A stretch of DNA of 64,000 bases. It comes from Mercenaria mercenaria. Lineage: Eukaryota; Mollusca; Bivalvia; Venerida; Veneridae. The stretch spans positions 1 through 64,000 of the forward strand of contig NW_026463153.1 in NCBI RefSeq assembly GCF_021730395.1, in the 5' to 3' direction. Below are positions 46,541 through 58,849 of this stretch, piece after piece. The position numbers and the translations under genes are program-made. Within the stretch, counting starts at the first letter, position 1. Each line of letters begins with the position of its first letter. Under the pieces are notes generated by a model. That model was not told the origin of the DNA. It made no database searches and worked only from the letters and a program-made list of their open reading frames with translations.

Positions 46541-47344
46541 AAATTGTAAAATTTGCTTTACAATCGACCTAAAATGCTTATGTATAATTGAGTCGTTTCT
46601 TTATTTTGTTCTGTCGCAACGGCACAACGACAAGTTTTTGCATTACGACAATTTATGGCGACCTCCTGAATGTCGCCCAACCGAATTGCTCAGCAGAACG
46701 ATGCCATGCAAAATGTTACCCAAACAAACGTCGCCCCCATCCCCCCACCCTACCCCCACCCCCTTCCAGTAAACGTCGCCCCGCTAAGCGGGCCCTAATA
46801 GCCGCCCGTCCTGAAACGTCACCACAATACATTGGTATTTTTATATAAATTGTATTGCATGTTCACAACTTATGTCTAAAATATTATATCTCATTTTGTG
46901 ATTTGTCGTTGAATAAAGTCATTGTCTGGAGTTCAGTCTTATTACGAGTGATATAATGGTAGGCATATAATGAAATCCATATCAGGCGAGAGTGAAGTAA
47001 CTGTTTTATCTTTACCCATTACTTACACATGTTTTTTTAATTCGATCATTATTGATGCAGTTTAAAAAATGTCCATATTCTGCCAGCTACTGTGTATTTT
47101 ATTACTTGCTGAATAAAATCTAACTGGACTACCAGACGGTAACTGATCACAAAATGATATAGGCTACATACGTGCAAACTGATGTTCATGGTATAATCTA
47201 GATATTTTGAAAACTAATATAGCTACTTTTAATGTAGACTGGAATCTTGTAAGCATCGCATTTTAACTTAAATGTTTTGGTTTTTAACGTGTTTTATTTA
47301 GAAAATAACATATAGCAAAATCAGGTTAAGAGCCAGGTTATTTT
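46541..47344. other. Gene-free stretch with a C-rich tract
   Basis: A C-rich segment at about 46735-46770 (CCCCCATCCCCCCACCCTACC) gives proline-rich spurious frames. 'acgtcgcccc' recurs nearby. No gene is supported. Confidence 0.45.
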
Positions 47345-47703
47345 TAATTGTTAATACACTTTGATTTTAGCCTATTTTGGTGTCATGATTGCGAAAAACT
47401 ACATGTATGATTTTAAAATTTGTTTTAAAATCGTGAACAAAGGTTAACTGCATTCAGTCAGGTGTAAAATGTACCCGTTGAGTATACAGGTGAAGAAATA
47501 CCAAGCGGAAAAGGTATATACCCTGTTACTTTTGTCGAATATATTACCTGTCGGGACTAAATTTATGAGGTCGCTAGTCGTTTGATAAAAAAGTCGTTCA
47601 ATGGAATGAATTCATGTACTGAAAACATTCGGGAGGGATTCTGACCGGTCGTTTAATAAAAAAAATAGCTTAATAGAGGTGGTCGCAAGTACGATATTGA
47701 CTG
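47345..47703 (+). mobile_element. Truncated relative of the 515-bp TA-flanked MITE
   Basis: It shares 'tacatgtatgatttt', 'tacaggtgaagaaat', 'acctgtcgggacta', 'ggtcgctagtcgttt', 'ggaatgaatt', 'cattcgggagggatt' and the right end GGTGGTCGCAAGTACGA...TTGACTG with 37784-38298, ending at 47703 before TA. The left inverted repeat is missing. Confidence 0.7.
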
Positions 47704-48360
47704 TAACCGAATCTAGTTGTTGAGATATGTTATAACATGATTCTGCTATATATTATTTCGATTCTTATACGTTTTTTACGTGAGAAAGTAGACGAAATAG
47801 GGAAGCACTATTTCATGGCGCATTTATGACGCCAAATATAACAGGCCGACCTGACGTAAACGCGTAACCATGTTTTAACACGGGAAGTTACGTGTCCCGC
47901 GGAATAACTTCTGCGTCGACTTCTGATGAGTTATTATACGTTCATAATAATGCGCATTTAATTGTTAAAACATTCTGCCATTCTAATTATTTCTATCCAA
48001 AAACGTCTTATATGTAAAATAATAGATCAGATTTGGTAGCACTCCTTTTCGGCAAGTTTATGGCGCTAAGTAATGTCGACGTGAAGCCAAATTCACATAT
48101 TTTAAACGGAAATGTGCATGAATCTTTCATATTATAATTATAGGCTCTTAACACCAACCATAAATGCACAATGGACTTATTTTTACTGAGTTACAAAACA
48201 CAAAAGCTCATTCACACAGGTTATGAACTAGTTCTACTAGACTAAGTATTCAAAAACACTGAAACTTTCGCTGTCCTCCTATTTTCTGTAAAATCCTTTA
48301 TCTTACATGTGTGTTAAACGATCTAATGACAACCTGCTCAGTAAAAAAAGTTTAAATTCC
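47704..48360. other. Gene-free stretch
   Basis: Nothing recognised. Confidence 0.4.
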
Positions 48361-48470
48361 TTGTTTTACGATGATTTAGCCTATAAACACGCTTGTTTTA
48401 CGATGAGTTTTACGATGATTTAGCCTATAAACACGCTTGTTTTACGATGATTTAGCCTATAAACACGAAC
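48361..48470. repeat. Short tandem repeat, ~32-bp unit, three copies
   Basis: TTGTTTTACGATGATTTAGC followed by CTATAAACACGC repeats three times, with an extra TTTTACGATGAG in the second copy. Confidence 0.9.
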
Positions 48471-48714
48471 TCCTGCCTCTTTTGGCCCAAGTGCATACGG
48501 AATTTACATAATTGAACAAAAACGGTAATGAAACACAAAATGTACTCTTGGAAAAGATAACTGCAGCCGCAGTTATAATAATAAACTACGCCAGCGATGC
48601 AGCAGCCATTTTGTTTTTATCAAATTGTCTGCAAGTGATATCACTTGACAAGTTTAATTGTTCTGTAATGACAAATCTATTTACATTACCATGGTTAAAT
48701 GAAAAAGTTTTAAA

Positions 48715-48838
48715 TATAAAGAGAGCGCTCGAGACAAGAAGTCGCGCGATTGAGATAAGATGCGCACAAGATAAGATGTCGTGCGCACGAGATATGATGT
48801 CGTGCGCTAGAGATTAGATGTCAAGCGCACGAGATAGT
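48715..48838. repeat. ~22-bp degenerate tandem repeat
   Basis: Five to six units of the type GATAAGATGTCGTGCGCACGA. The motif contains the palindrome GTGCGCAC. Confidence 0.85.
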
Positions 48839-51006
48839 TTAATTTCTAAAAAAAAATGCATGTCCTAAACACACCACCGTACAGAACGGTGAAAATATGA
48901 ATTTTATTTTTCACTAGTACGGAACTACACCCGAATGCGAAAGACTATGAATTATAAATAATCGGAAATTCTTTGCGAAACTTCAGTAAGATATATATGT
49001 TTATAAAAAACCTTTATGAAAATAAAGATATACGCTCCACCGTAATGAAATGTGAAAGTAAACTCTAAAAATTTTTCGTCATAGATATCGTGACATAACG
49101 GCATTGTGACGTCATGATGCAATGCAAGAGAAGTTGCACGGGTAAAATGGCTAGGGTATTATCTGGTCAAAACTACTGAAAATCTCTTTACATAAAAAGA
49201 AAATTTGTTTGAATTCATGTGTAAGATCCAAATATATTTCACTCGCAAAAACAATAATTTACATTTTATTCATGGCTGTGCCACATGGAAAATATTGCAT
49301 AATGGTGTTCACTCGCAGAAAAATATTTCCATCTTTCATTGAATGAAAACAAAATCCTCTATATCATTAGGGAGTTAATGAATTTTCAAACTAATGTATT
49401 TTGTTGTGTTTATCATGAACGTCACTTAGGGCTCTTTTGAAACTGCTGAAAAGTTAGTGGTCCTATTTGTAGATATACAGCAGCGGATTCATGAAAAATG
49501 GAGTAATTGAAAAAATGATTCGTTTTTAATCTGAAACCTTGCATTACAGCCTTTTGAAAATTTGGAATGAGAGTACATTCTATCTTTACAGTATTTACAA
49601 CCGTCACCATTCATGTAATTTGCGACCATCATTAACCTCTTATATCGCGAGAAATTTCAGAATTACAAAACACTCAACTAATGGTTGACGACTGTTTGTA
49701 TGTAATTAAAAATAAAAAATACTTAACTGAAAGACACATATAATCCCTGTATATTAAGCAGAAGTCGTTCAGCAATATTTTCAGCTAATATTATGTGTTA
49801 TTATTCCATTATTCAACATATGAAGTCTACTATTGGACACACTAAAAGAATAATTGTACAGACCAAATGAAACAAGGAAATGCATTGATGCAATCATCAA
49901 AGACGCCGCCAAGTATATTTACTGCAATATGAGAAATTACCATTACTGTATTAGTCTGACCGGTTACAAATCATCAACATTAGCAACACAATATATATTA
50001 TAAACTGTTAGAAACAGTCAAGAATAAACATGATAAAGAAGTATTACCATGCAATACAAATCATCTACCTACCATGGCATTGACATTGCGAGTAGGTGAA
50101 CCCTTTACACACAAAACTGAATTAATTATTTCACAGGCAGCACCTGTGGAAAGTTCTTATATGCAGGTGCATGTGTATGAAGTTTCACATAAATGTAGTT
50201 TGTCTGGAAATGAGGAAATGCTGAAAGATAATTATTTCAGAGTTGTGGCTCATAATGTAGTGCTTTCTATTCACTGATAAAGTTCACCAGATCTGGTAAT
50301 GTCATTTCCTACAATTTCATTGGATATTTGGAAAACATATTTTACTTCAAGGGAAACGTCCCTTATCAATAAATCGGATCAACATTTTGACGAAAGTTTA
50401 AATAAAAATAATTTTCTGCTCTACAAATAAGGAGAGGAATGAAAAAGCACATTGTTTTATATCCGGTAATAATTTGCATTACATACATTTTTGATGTTTT
50501 CTTTTTGTCATTTTTTGTTCATTTTCTAAAATCTATTGTGCAATATCATGGGTCCTTAACATATTATTCACAGTGTTCTGTTTATCGTTTCGAAACTATT
50601 CATTACCATCTTTACATGGTCCAAAATAAAAGTGTATCCCATATACTTGACGGCGTCGAACAAACTGATTATATTGCCGAAGGTCACGCGTCTTTTTTGA
50701 TAACGAAAACATGTTTTGAAGTTCAATCCGTCTGCCTTATAATCTCAAGTCATTCAATTCAGGGAGTTTTAAAATCGTAGTCCTTTATCTTCTTAAAATC
50801 CGTATCTCTTTCAATTGTTGGCTGATTTTAAGAAATATATATACGTTACAAATAGTCGAGAGAAGAGTGTAATATAAAATAAAAGAGTTGGGTACTATTT
50901 CCCCTTTACATGAATCGTGCATACAGTTAAAATATATAATCCTCTTGTGTCTGACATCAGGATACTGTCAATATAGGCGGCATATATAGTCTTCAGGTGA
51001 TACATA
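48839..51006. other. Gene-free stretch, 3' flank of the FGFR-like/EGF gene
   Basis: No domain was recognised in the open frames at 50074-50277 or 50439-50780. The last 200-300 bases should hold the 3' untranslated region of the minus-strand gene. Confidence 0.4.
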
Positions 51007-51104
51007 TTAGGGCATAATTGGTGCACAAAAATAACCTGGGTCTCTGTCTTCACATGTGTAGTCTCGCAGGCATGGATAGAATGCTCCTGAGCACTCGTCT
51101 ATAT
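51007..51104 (-). CDS. FGFR-like/EGF gene: last visible exon, calcium-binding-type EGF with stop
   Basis: Acceptor CTTTTCAG (AG at 51105-51106) starts the exon with AT, which completes Asn from the A left by the exon ending at 57214, giving the run HTCT-N-IDEC. That is the normal linker between two successive EGF domains. The exon reads IDECSGAFYPCLRDYTCEDR, a few residues with GYFC, then four residues and TAA (51007-51009). Only four of six EGF cysteines are present, so the domain is cut short by the stop. A possible donor CCAG|GTTATT lies inside, so an alternative splice form that continues is possible. No transmembrane segment follows. Confidence 0.75.
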
Positions 51105-51177
51105 CTGAAAAGATGAAAGAAAATCTTTGTTTATTACGGTATTCCGTTAGGACCATCGTATTCTCCCATTTACTGGC

Positions 51178-51594
51178 AACACCGTGCCATAATGATCTCG
51201 AGCTTCGCTTATCGCCTTTTCATTATGCTCGAAGATCTAGATCTTAATGGCGCAGCCCGAAATTACGAATATTTCTCGAATTTGCGCTTCGTCGTCGTCA
51301 TCCTATGAAAGAGATATACGAAGTGCGAGATCACGATGGCGAAGCACGACATTATGGAAAGATCACGATTCCAAAATTCGCCTTTGTAATATCACGCTTC
51401 GCGTATCACTAAAGGAATGGGTGCACTAAACGCAAGATCACAACTGTAAACTTTTATGTACAAAACTTGGGAACCCGATGCGAGGAGCGAGATCACGATG
51501 GCGAAACTTCAAAAGATTTTCGCGCTTCGTGTTTACACGTTTCACTATAGTTGTCTCGCTCTTTGCCGTCGTGATCTCCCGCTTCTCGCACGGT
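51178..51594. mobile_element. MITE-like element with 'gcgagatcacgatggcgaa' motif repeats
   Basis: A short ACCGTGC at about 51180 is mirrored by GCACGGT at about 51589. The interior repeats GCGAGATCACGATGGCGAA at about 51323 and 51498, mirrored forms such as CGTCGTGATCTC (about 51567), and many GATCACGA words in both orientations. Subterminal repeats of this type fit a non-autonomous DNA element. The termini are short, so limits are approximate. Confidence 0.5.
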
Positions 51595-52064
51595 AATTAT
51601 AAAGAGGTTGTGATTGCTCTAATGGTACACAGTATTTCATAGACAAACAAACATATGCATCTCTATCGCCTTATCGGGTTCGACAAAGTCCCCAGATGAA
51701 GAGACACATGGCAGACATCTTGTTTTGGTATTCAAAGAAACATGTTTGCAAATATCTGATTCTGCTATATACACGAATTCATAGTTTAAGGATAGCTATC
51801 TCCACTTCTTTTTTCCTCAGTTTGTGGTATATAAAACTTTCAATACTTTTTTTGTCGTCATTCAGAAGTACAGGGTATCAAAAACATGACTTTAACAGTT
51901 TTAATTCATACGGTCTACTGTTCTTCAACTTAAATGAATTTGTGTAGTAATTTTTTTTAATGTATTTTGTTTTGCACACTTGCAACATGATCTCCCAAGA
52001 TTGAATTTTACTGAGGAGAAAGTCTTGTGCAATATTCTTTTCAAAGTGATAATGGATAAAATAA
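51595..52064. other. Intron or intergenic stretch, nothing recognised
   Basis: It lies within the long intron of the minus-strand gene. There is no coding signal. Confidence 0.4.
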
Positions 52065-52155
52065 AGTATTACATTTTATCATTATTATTTTTTATTAATT
52101 TCATTCAACGAACTTAATAAATTCAATGTTGAAAGACCCAACTGAAATATAAAAT
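52065..52155 (+). mobile_element. Small fragment of the 4.5-9.2 kb element family
   Basis: 'cattttatca', 'tttcattcaacgaacttaataaa', 'tcaatgttgaaag' and 'aactgaaatataaaa' align with 8795-8850 and with 29390-29450. Confidence 0.5.
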
Positions 52156-53390
52156 AGTATGCCTAGAGTTTTCAAAATTGTGACTTGAGCAGGCATTCTC
52201 TGAAGTTGGACGACTACCATGTTAAACATTATCTACTAGGTACCACAATAAAAACTTGCTCGGTAGTCGCCCCTGAGAGGCCCTTTATAGTGAAATAAAC
52301 GAGGTCAAAGGTCATTCGGTGCAAATTTATGTGTGTCAAATAAAATACATTGTATCTTGGTCATTTATCGGTGTAGAATAACAACAACGGTATCCAAATG
52401 AAGCCAGGGCTTTGTACATTTATTTACAAACACTTATTTAAAACTTTTCTAATTTTACATACTTATGAATATTCATGAAAACTTAAAAATGGGCAGATAA
52501 TTCGTTAAAAATGATATTTTTTAAAAATACAAAGATCAAACCTTCACTATTTGTGTTTATAAATGGATAAAAATAAGCAATATTACATTTGAAACATTAC
52601 TTTATATAAATATATATATATCTGTTTTTAGCATTATTTATTGTTTGCAAGAGTAAATATACTGTCAAAAGTGGATGGGGTATATTAATCATTAAAAAAC
52701 AATTTAAAAACGAACTGACAATATTTACATATCTCACATATAAACCATATTTTGAGATAGTAAGATGTTTTGATTTTGGAATAATGGTCTTCATAAATAT
52801 TAATTAAGAGGTTTTTTGATCATTTGCATACTCATGAATATTAATTAAAATGTATAAAATATGCATTTAAAACGTTCAGTTAGTACACATATATCTGTTT
52901 TTAACAATTGATAAAAATCTTATCAGTTTTATAAATGTCCAAGTAAAGCTTGTAAATATTCCATGCATTAGGAATATAATTAGTATTTAACACTTTCAAA
53001 TACTGCACAACGTAGTTCACACAGTTCAATCTTGCTCATAGTCTTTTCTCTATACACAATACCAGATGACATTGTTTATCAACAGTGTCTGCAATTACAT
53101 GACAGTAATGTTTCAGTATCTCTTAGACACAACAATCTTGCTCAGCAGAACTAAGATACACGTACTGTTGATAAATGGCATCAAACACCATCAAACAAAC
53201 AAATAAACGAAACAGGCTATGATGACACTGTATCAAGAACTTTAGTGAGACAAAGTATTTCAACTATGTTCAAAATTGTACAGGAAATGTGGCTCTTGAG
53301 TGTTAACATAGATAAAGTTTGGTGGAAATCAACTTTGTGGTTTTAGAGATGGTCTTTAGGAAAGCTGTGGATGGGACATACTCAGTTGAA
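52156..53390. other. AT-rich intron stretch
   Basis: No feature beyond simple AT-rich words. 'ggtcaaaggtcattcggtgca' at about 52305 is mirrored by 'tgcacttaatgacctttgacct' at about 56135-56157, a weak inverted pair. Confidence 0.4.
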
Positions 53391-53576
53391 TTCTTCATGT
53401 GAGAAAGCCATCAAGCTGGCTTACGGAATGTCTGTGGTTCTACCCAGGTCCCCGCTCGTGATGAAATAATGCACGGAGGGGCACCTGGGGTCTTCCTCCA
53501 CCATTAAAGCTGGAAAGTTGCCATATGACCTATCGTATGTCGGTGCGACGTTAAATCCAAAACAAACCCCAAAAAA
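53391..53576 (+). mobile_element. SINE, copy 3 (5'-truncated)
   Basis: It starts within the body at 'agttgaattcttcatgtgag', lacking the tRNA head, then has AGCTGGCTTACGGAATG, GATGAAATAATGCACGGAGG, CACCTGGGGTCTTCCTCCA and the true 3' tail GTGCGACGTTAAATCC plus an A-rich end. It defines the 3' end of this SINE family. Confidence 0.88.
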
Positions 53577-54270
53577 CAGGCGACCAACACAATTCCAACA
53601 ATCCTATCAGTCCCGGAGAGTAACAAACAGTGACAATTTTACAATGATCCAAGATTATTAGAGCCATTTTTACTGTGCTATTCACTTCCTATCTTTGCCA
53701 TCTAGAATTGTGTCAAGCTTCATTAAATCTTTTACAATTTTCCGGACGGACATGACAAGCTGGTTCTTCTACAGTTCATCTCTCCAGAAACTCATTTGGT
53801 TGGGATTTAAAAATAACAAGTATTTCTGTATCAAACTGTCATCTCTAAAGTCAGAGCCATCAATAAATTTTCTATAGACCTCCCTTTGCCCACTTTGGCA
53901 TTTATAAATTGCAATTATTTGAGTTATAACCCTGTGATGTGTCCTCCCTCTAACAATACAAATTAGTTCTGGACTATTTTATATACCAAACACTATTAAT
54001 GTGCTTCCTACAAGCCAGACAGATATATCAATTAATCTGGGCTTATGCTTCATTTCTCAGAATTAAATCAGATCCTGTTCACTGAATTTCAGATGTTGCT
54101 GATGCACAATTTCCATACTATTTAACATTTTATATGTAAAAAATCTCACCCCAGACATTACTCTATGAACTGAAGTGTTTTTTCTTTCCATGCATTAGCT
54201 GAGTTGTATGAGAACCACCATAAACCCCCATAACCTCACCCCTCTCTATGCCTTGGATACGTTGGTAACC
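53577..54270. other. Intron stretch, nothing recognised
   Basis: AT-rich, with no supported feature. Confidence 0.4.
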
Positions 54271-55175
54271 TGTCTGTATACCAATGTCATCCAAAGTGAC
54301 TTGAATGTATAGCCATGATGGCATGTCTATATACCCAAGATACCCAGAATGGTGTGTATGTAAATCGAAGATACCCTTAGTAGCCTATATATACAACTGT
54401 ACAGCCAGGATGACATGCCTGTATACCCAGAATTGCAAGGAAACTCGGTTGGCCCTTCTGTATGTCCGTAATATCCATAATTCTGTATATTCAGTATACC
54501 GGTATTTGCCAGTATGTATACATGTGTAGCCAATATGTCCTGTATGTACAGAATACCCAGATGGGCCTTTTTCAAAGTATACCCATGATACCTATAGTGA
54601 CCTGTATGTATAGCCGAGGTACCCTTAGTGGACTGTATGTATAACCAGCGTGGCTATACATATATGCACAAAACACGCAGAGTGAATGATTGTATAACTA
54701 AGATACCCATAGTGGAATGTACATGTATGTAAACCATATATTATTTTCCTGTATAACTAGGATACCCATTTTATCTGTCTCTATATCAAGGCTACCTATT
54801 GTTATATGTATAGCCAGGTTTTCCATAGTTGTCTGTATGTATAGCAAGAAGGGCCAGTCTGTATACACAGGATACCCAGAGTGGCATGTCTGCATACCCT
54901 CGATACCGATAGTGGCAGCAATACTTAGCCCGGATTGCGTGTCTGTAAACATATGATACCAAAAATGGCCTAGCTATATATCACTGATGCACAGTTAACC
55001 TGTCTGTATCCTAAGAATATCCATAGTTGGCTGTATGAAAAGGCAAGTTTGCCTGCAGATATACCGAAGATATACATAGTTGCCTTCTCTATACCTCTAG
55101 ATACATTGGGTGCCCAGTCGTTATACCAAGTATACTATTGATACCAATTTAGGTTATCCTGTCTGTAAATCCAAT
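54271..55175. repeat. Degenerate ~36-40-bp minisatellite
   Basis: About 22 loosely spaced units of the type 'tgtatgtatagccaggatacccatagtggcc'. Spacing drifts between about 30 and 45 bases. Overlapping open frames on both strands are by-products. It lies in the long intron of the minus-strand FGFR-like gene. Confidence 0.8.
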
Positions 55176-56334
55176 ATATGTTTTAAATAGTATATTGTTT
55201 AATAATCCGTCAAAATACTGCAAAACCTTACATAAAACCTTTCATACATTCTTCAGTATATTAGAAAAACTGAACATACTGACTTCTTGACGGCCATTTT
55301 GAAAAGTGGTTGTCTTATTAGTTGTCTGAGATAGTGTCAACCTGATTTAAAATAGTAATGTTTTTTCAATCACAATACTATACTAAACTACATAAAACAA
55401 CTATATAAGCTCTATAATGTATGCAAAGAAACCTTAACATATTGACCATATTGGTTATCTGAGGTTGTCTACATGGCGTATAGTCTTATTATCAATTGTA
55501 TCTATCAATTTTAATACTGCAATAAATTATATTAAAACATATGTAAACGCTCATATTATATGCATACTTTTGAACATATTTACCTTTGGTGGTCATCTCG
55601 GTCGCCATTTTGAAAAAATGGCAGCCATATTGGCTGTGCGACATAGGTTCCCATTTTGAAATAGCCGGCAGATATGACCTAATATAAAAAATGCCTTGCT
55701 TTTGTGAAAACAAATACACGACTGTGCTAAAGATAACTGTTGGTCAGAAGTCAACTCACCCCACCCACTTCAAGCAGTATCTACACATCAAACACATATG
55801 ATGGCGGTATAAACAGTTGCGTTTATCAATAGATACGTATCTCACATATCATTTGTTACCTTTCTGTTTTTCAAATTATGAAAATTATAAATAAAACAAT
55901 AAATATTGTATAGCTCTACATACATGCCATTTTTTTATCGTAATTTTGTTCAATTTACCGCTTTCATAAATATTAATTAATATGCAAATGAGCTAATTTG
56001 CATAGTGATTTTATTACATAGTTAAATACATAAACTTCAATTAAAAACCATTTTTGTTCATTTCTTTCATCAAATGGCGAAGATATGATGCTATAGGCGA
56101 AGATATGATGCTATATAAGTGAAATTTGTAAAAACTGCACTTAATGACCTTTGACCTAATTTCTTGACCTTAATTCGACCTTAAGATTGTGACTACCGGC
56201 ATCAATGAACAACTTATATCATATTCTTCACATATAACACGTAAAAATTGCATCCTCACAAAATGCCTACGTAGGTGTTATCCAGCCATATATATGGAAA
56301 AAAATGGTAAACTAAAAACTTCTTTTTTTCTTTG
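55176..56334. other. Intron stretch with weak tandem repeats
   Basis: 'aacatattgac', 'ggccattttgaaaa(a/g)tgg' and similar words recur at about 55270-55310, 55430-55460 and 55570-55660, as in a degenerate ~150-170-bp repeat. A GCGAAGATATGATGCTATA pair is tandem at about 56077-56115. Confidence 0.5.
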
Positions 56335-56475
56335 ACTATTATGAACAAAGTCAATTTGACCCACTTCTGCTGTACTTAAAATAACGTTCACGTCCAAGCT
56401 TTTATTATTATATTAGTGTATTTTTTAGTCATTATAGTTATTTTACTCCCAAGACGTCAAACATGTGATGAACAT
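56335..56475 (+). mobile_element. Fragment of the 4.5-9.2 kb element family
   Basis: 'tttctttgactattatgaacaa', 'aaaataacgttcacgtccaagctttt', 'tagtgtattt' and CTCCCAAGACGTCAAACATG align in order with 8893-9035 of the right copy. Confidence 0.7.
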
Positions 56476-57213
56476 GCATACTTTGCTTAGCTATATCTTA
56501 TTATAGATACTGTGAAGGAGTTGTTCATATATTGAAATTATTTGTGTAATATTTCTTAAAATAAAACAAAAATGGACATATTTCTGATATTCGTCTCGGG
56601 TGTAACACAGTGCAACACTGTTTATATTTTTTTCCTAATTCAACACATATCACTAACATCTTTTCCTTTACACTTATGTCACATACTATTAAACCGGATA
56701 TCTCTTATAAACCTAATTTGGATATTTTAAAAATGCAAATACGACAAGTAAACATTAAAGTCGGGTTATAATTTACTAAAATTGCCCTCAACACAGTAAA
56801 TATTTTGTTTTTAAAGGCAAATACTAAGTCTGAACTTTATGTTAAAAAAATAATTTTGAAAGCAACGAAACCTACCATTTTACTATTTTAAATAACATGA
56901 ACAATTGTAGGGAATCTCACTAAACATACGAAATCATTATGTAAAAAATGAATTACTTACATGTAAAATATATAACATTGAAAAAGTTAAATCATAATCA
57001 AATCCAAAATCAAGTTTAAATTAAATGTACCTCCCCTTAAATACCTGCAAAAATCATACACATGAGAGTATTTTGTTAGGAACACACATAATGACACGGA
57101 CTACAACATAAAAATGGTACACTTTTTCATCTTATTTTGACTGGATTAACAAGCTGGTCATTCAGGGGCTAATAACATATATTTGTCATGCTGTATCATA
57201 AATCCTTTCTTAC
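56476..57213. other. Intron stretch, nothing recognised
   Basis: AT-rich intron 5' flank of the EGF exon on the minus strand. No feature is supported. Confidence 0.4.
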
Positions 57214-57336
57214 TAGTGCACGTGTGTCCGTCGCCGGTGTATCCAAGCTTGCACTTGCAATTGCTCATCCCTTCACCGTGGTCACACGTTGCATAGGTGT
57301 GACAGTTACCATTGTTAACTTCACATCCTTCTTTAA
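57214..57336 (-). CDS. FGFR-like/EGF gene: EGF-like exon
   Basis: The exon is bounded by acceptor TTTTACAG (AG at 57337-57338) and donor CACTA|GTAAGA (57212-57213), 123 bases, phase 1-1, the classic shuffled EGF module. Two bases TT complete Val from the preceding Ig exon, so the join reads SAWLT-V-KEGCEVNNG. The domain has all six cysteines: GCEVNNGNC, YATC, NCKCKLGYTGDGHTC. The 'GYTGDGHTC' ending is typical of EGF repeats in extracellular proteins. Having this module follow an FGFR-type Ig domain in phase is unusual. The open frame's upstream Met lies in the intron. Confidence 0.9.
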
Positions 57337-58100
57337 CTGTAAAATAATGAGTTGTTTGTTCATTCATTGTTGTCTAGATATATGGCCGATACAATAGAAT
57401 AGCTGAATATCTATAAATAGTATTTACTTTGAAGTCTTAATTACACAATAGAGATCATTACAAAGATGTTCTTCTTTGGTGAAACTTGATGGCCTATCTT
57501 TTAAAAATTGACCTGGTTATATTTAATTTGCTTGCGGTGATCTTGATGCTACAGCTTCCATAGACCACACATTTCATTCTGAATATTTCTTAAATATCAC
57601 TACACCGAGTATTGTTATTGTCCCTGTGACATTCTTATTCAAGTATTGATTGATTATAATTAATTGCAAGCATCGGGAAGCGTGAATTGTTCTTGAGATG
57701 TGACTTATGTACGGCCAATATTTTCATTCACTCATAATTGACTTATTTAAATAAATCTGAATAATGTTGCTTATATCTATAACTGGCTTATTTCTGACAA
57801 ATTGTTTCAGTGGAGAAACGTTTCAATCTTTCATATATAATTGACTTGGAGACCTTGTTTCTCTATGCATTTGGCTTTCTCTACGAAAACTGGTAAATTA
57901 AATCAGCGCAAACTGATAAAAAATGTGTTCCTTTAATGGGCAAAACTTTGATATATCATATTGTAAAATCCATTCTGTTCTTGTTTGATGCTGGACCAGT
58001 GGTTCATATCAACAATAATTGCAAACGCATATCTTACAAGAAACAGGATTGGCCACGGCTGTTAATGTCAGTATTATTCATATTTCAATGAAGAATTTAC

Positions 58101-58236
58101 CAGTAAGCCATGCACTCCTGTAGTTCATACCAACTGTGTTGGCAACTAGGCATGTGTACCAACTCTGATCTTCCTTCGTCACATTACGTAGAACAAGGTG
58201 TTGCGGGTCATCAATTGTACTTGTAAACCCTCTCGA
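58101..58236 (-). CDS. FGFR-like/EGF gene: second half of Ig domain III
   Basis: The exon (acceptor TTTAATAG, donor TTACTG|GTAAAT) encodes SRGFTSTIDD, HLVLRNVTKEDQSWYTCLVA, NTVGMNYRSAWLT. The DxSxYxC motif and the 'SAWLT' end match the C-terminal half of FGF receptor Ig III ('L.NVT..DAGEYTCLA.N.IG....SAWLTV'). It starts in phase 0 at the point where vertebrate FGFR genes switch between IIIb and IIIc exons, and ends in phase 1. The conserved intron position supports true FGFR relationship rather than a generic Ig. The usual Gly before Tyr-x-Cys is Ser-Trp here. Confidence 0.88.
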
Positions 58237-58454
58237 CTATTAAAACATAATGGTATTAAGACAATTCATTATGAAAAGGTTAATATTTTTTTTAAAATGG
58301 TTGTTGCCAACATTTTATGAAACATGTTCACTGAAAAGGTTAAAAAATGTACATAACTCAATAAAACAAGAATGTTTAACAGATTTATCAACGTGCTCCG
58401 CCTAGGGACATTTTTCGCAAAACATTCTGCATGCCAATACAACATATTCTAAGT

Positions 58455-58849
58455 CAGTGTGGGGTATCACATGATCAAAATAATCTCTAAACCAAAGTTA
58501 TTTTTTGAAGAACATGAATAAATGTCCTAACATAATAAGATATGGAATTTAGACATAGCCTATCATATGACAAATGAAAAGTGTTAAATAGTTATGTAGT
58601 TAACAATGGTGGTATATTTCTAGTAATTACAAACACTAAGGAAAATAAGAAGTCTCAGTCTCTTGAAGTGTTCCATATAACCAGAGGGTAATTGTAATTG
58701 AAATTTATGTAGTTTTAGGATACATCTATGCTGCCATATGATAGGCTATATTTAGGATTTACAGCAAAACTTGCTTCAAATTAATCCCATATTATTCATA
58801 AATTTATTTTGGTTTAGAGATTATTTTGATCATGTGATTCCCCACAGTG
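58455..58849. repeat. ~395-bp inverted repeat in the FGFR-like intron
   Basis: CAGTGTGGGGTATCACATGA, TCAAAATAATCTCTAAACCA on the left (58455 on) is mirrored by 'tggtttagagattattttgatcatgtgattccccacagtg' ending 58849. A second matching block 'agacatagcctatcatatga' (about 58553) pairs with 'catatgataggctatatt' (about 58736). It is probably a palindromic MITE; the centre is diverged. Confidence 0.75.

Noticed and set aside
54305-54956. Several overlapping Tyr/Ile-rich frames on both strands
   Set aside because: All arise from the degenerate ~36-40-bp minisatellite.
52300-56160. Possible 3.9-kb element bounded by mirrored 'aatgacctttgacct'
   Set aside because: Only about 20 bases match well, the word is common in this window's repeats, and the flanks do not continue the symmetry.
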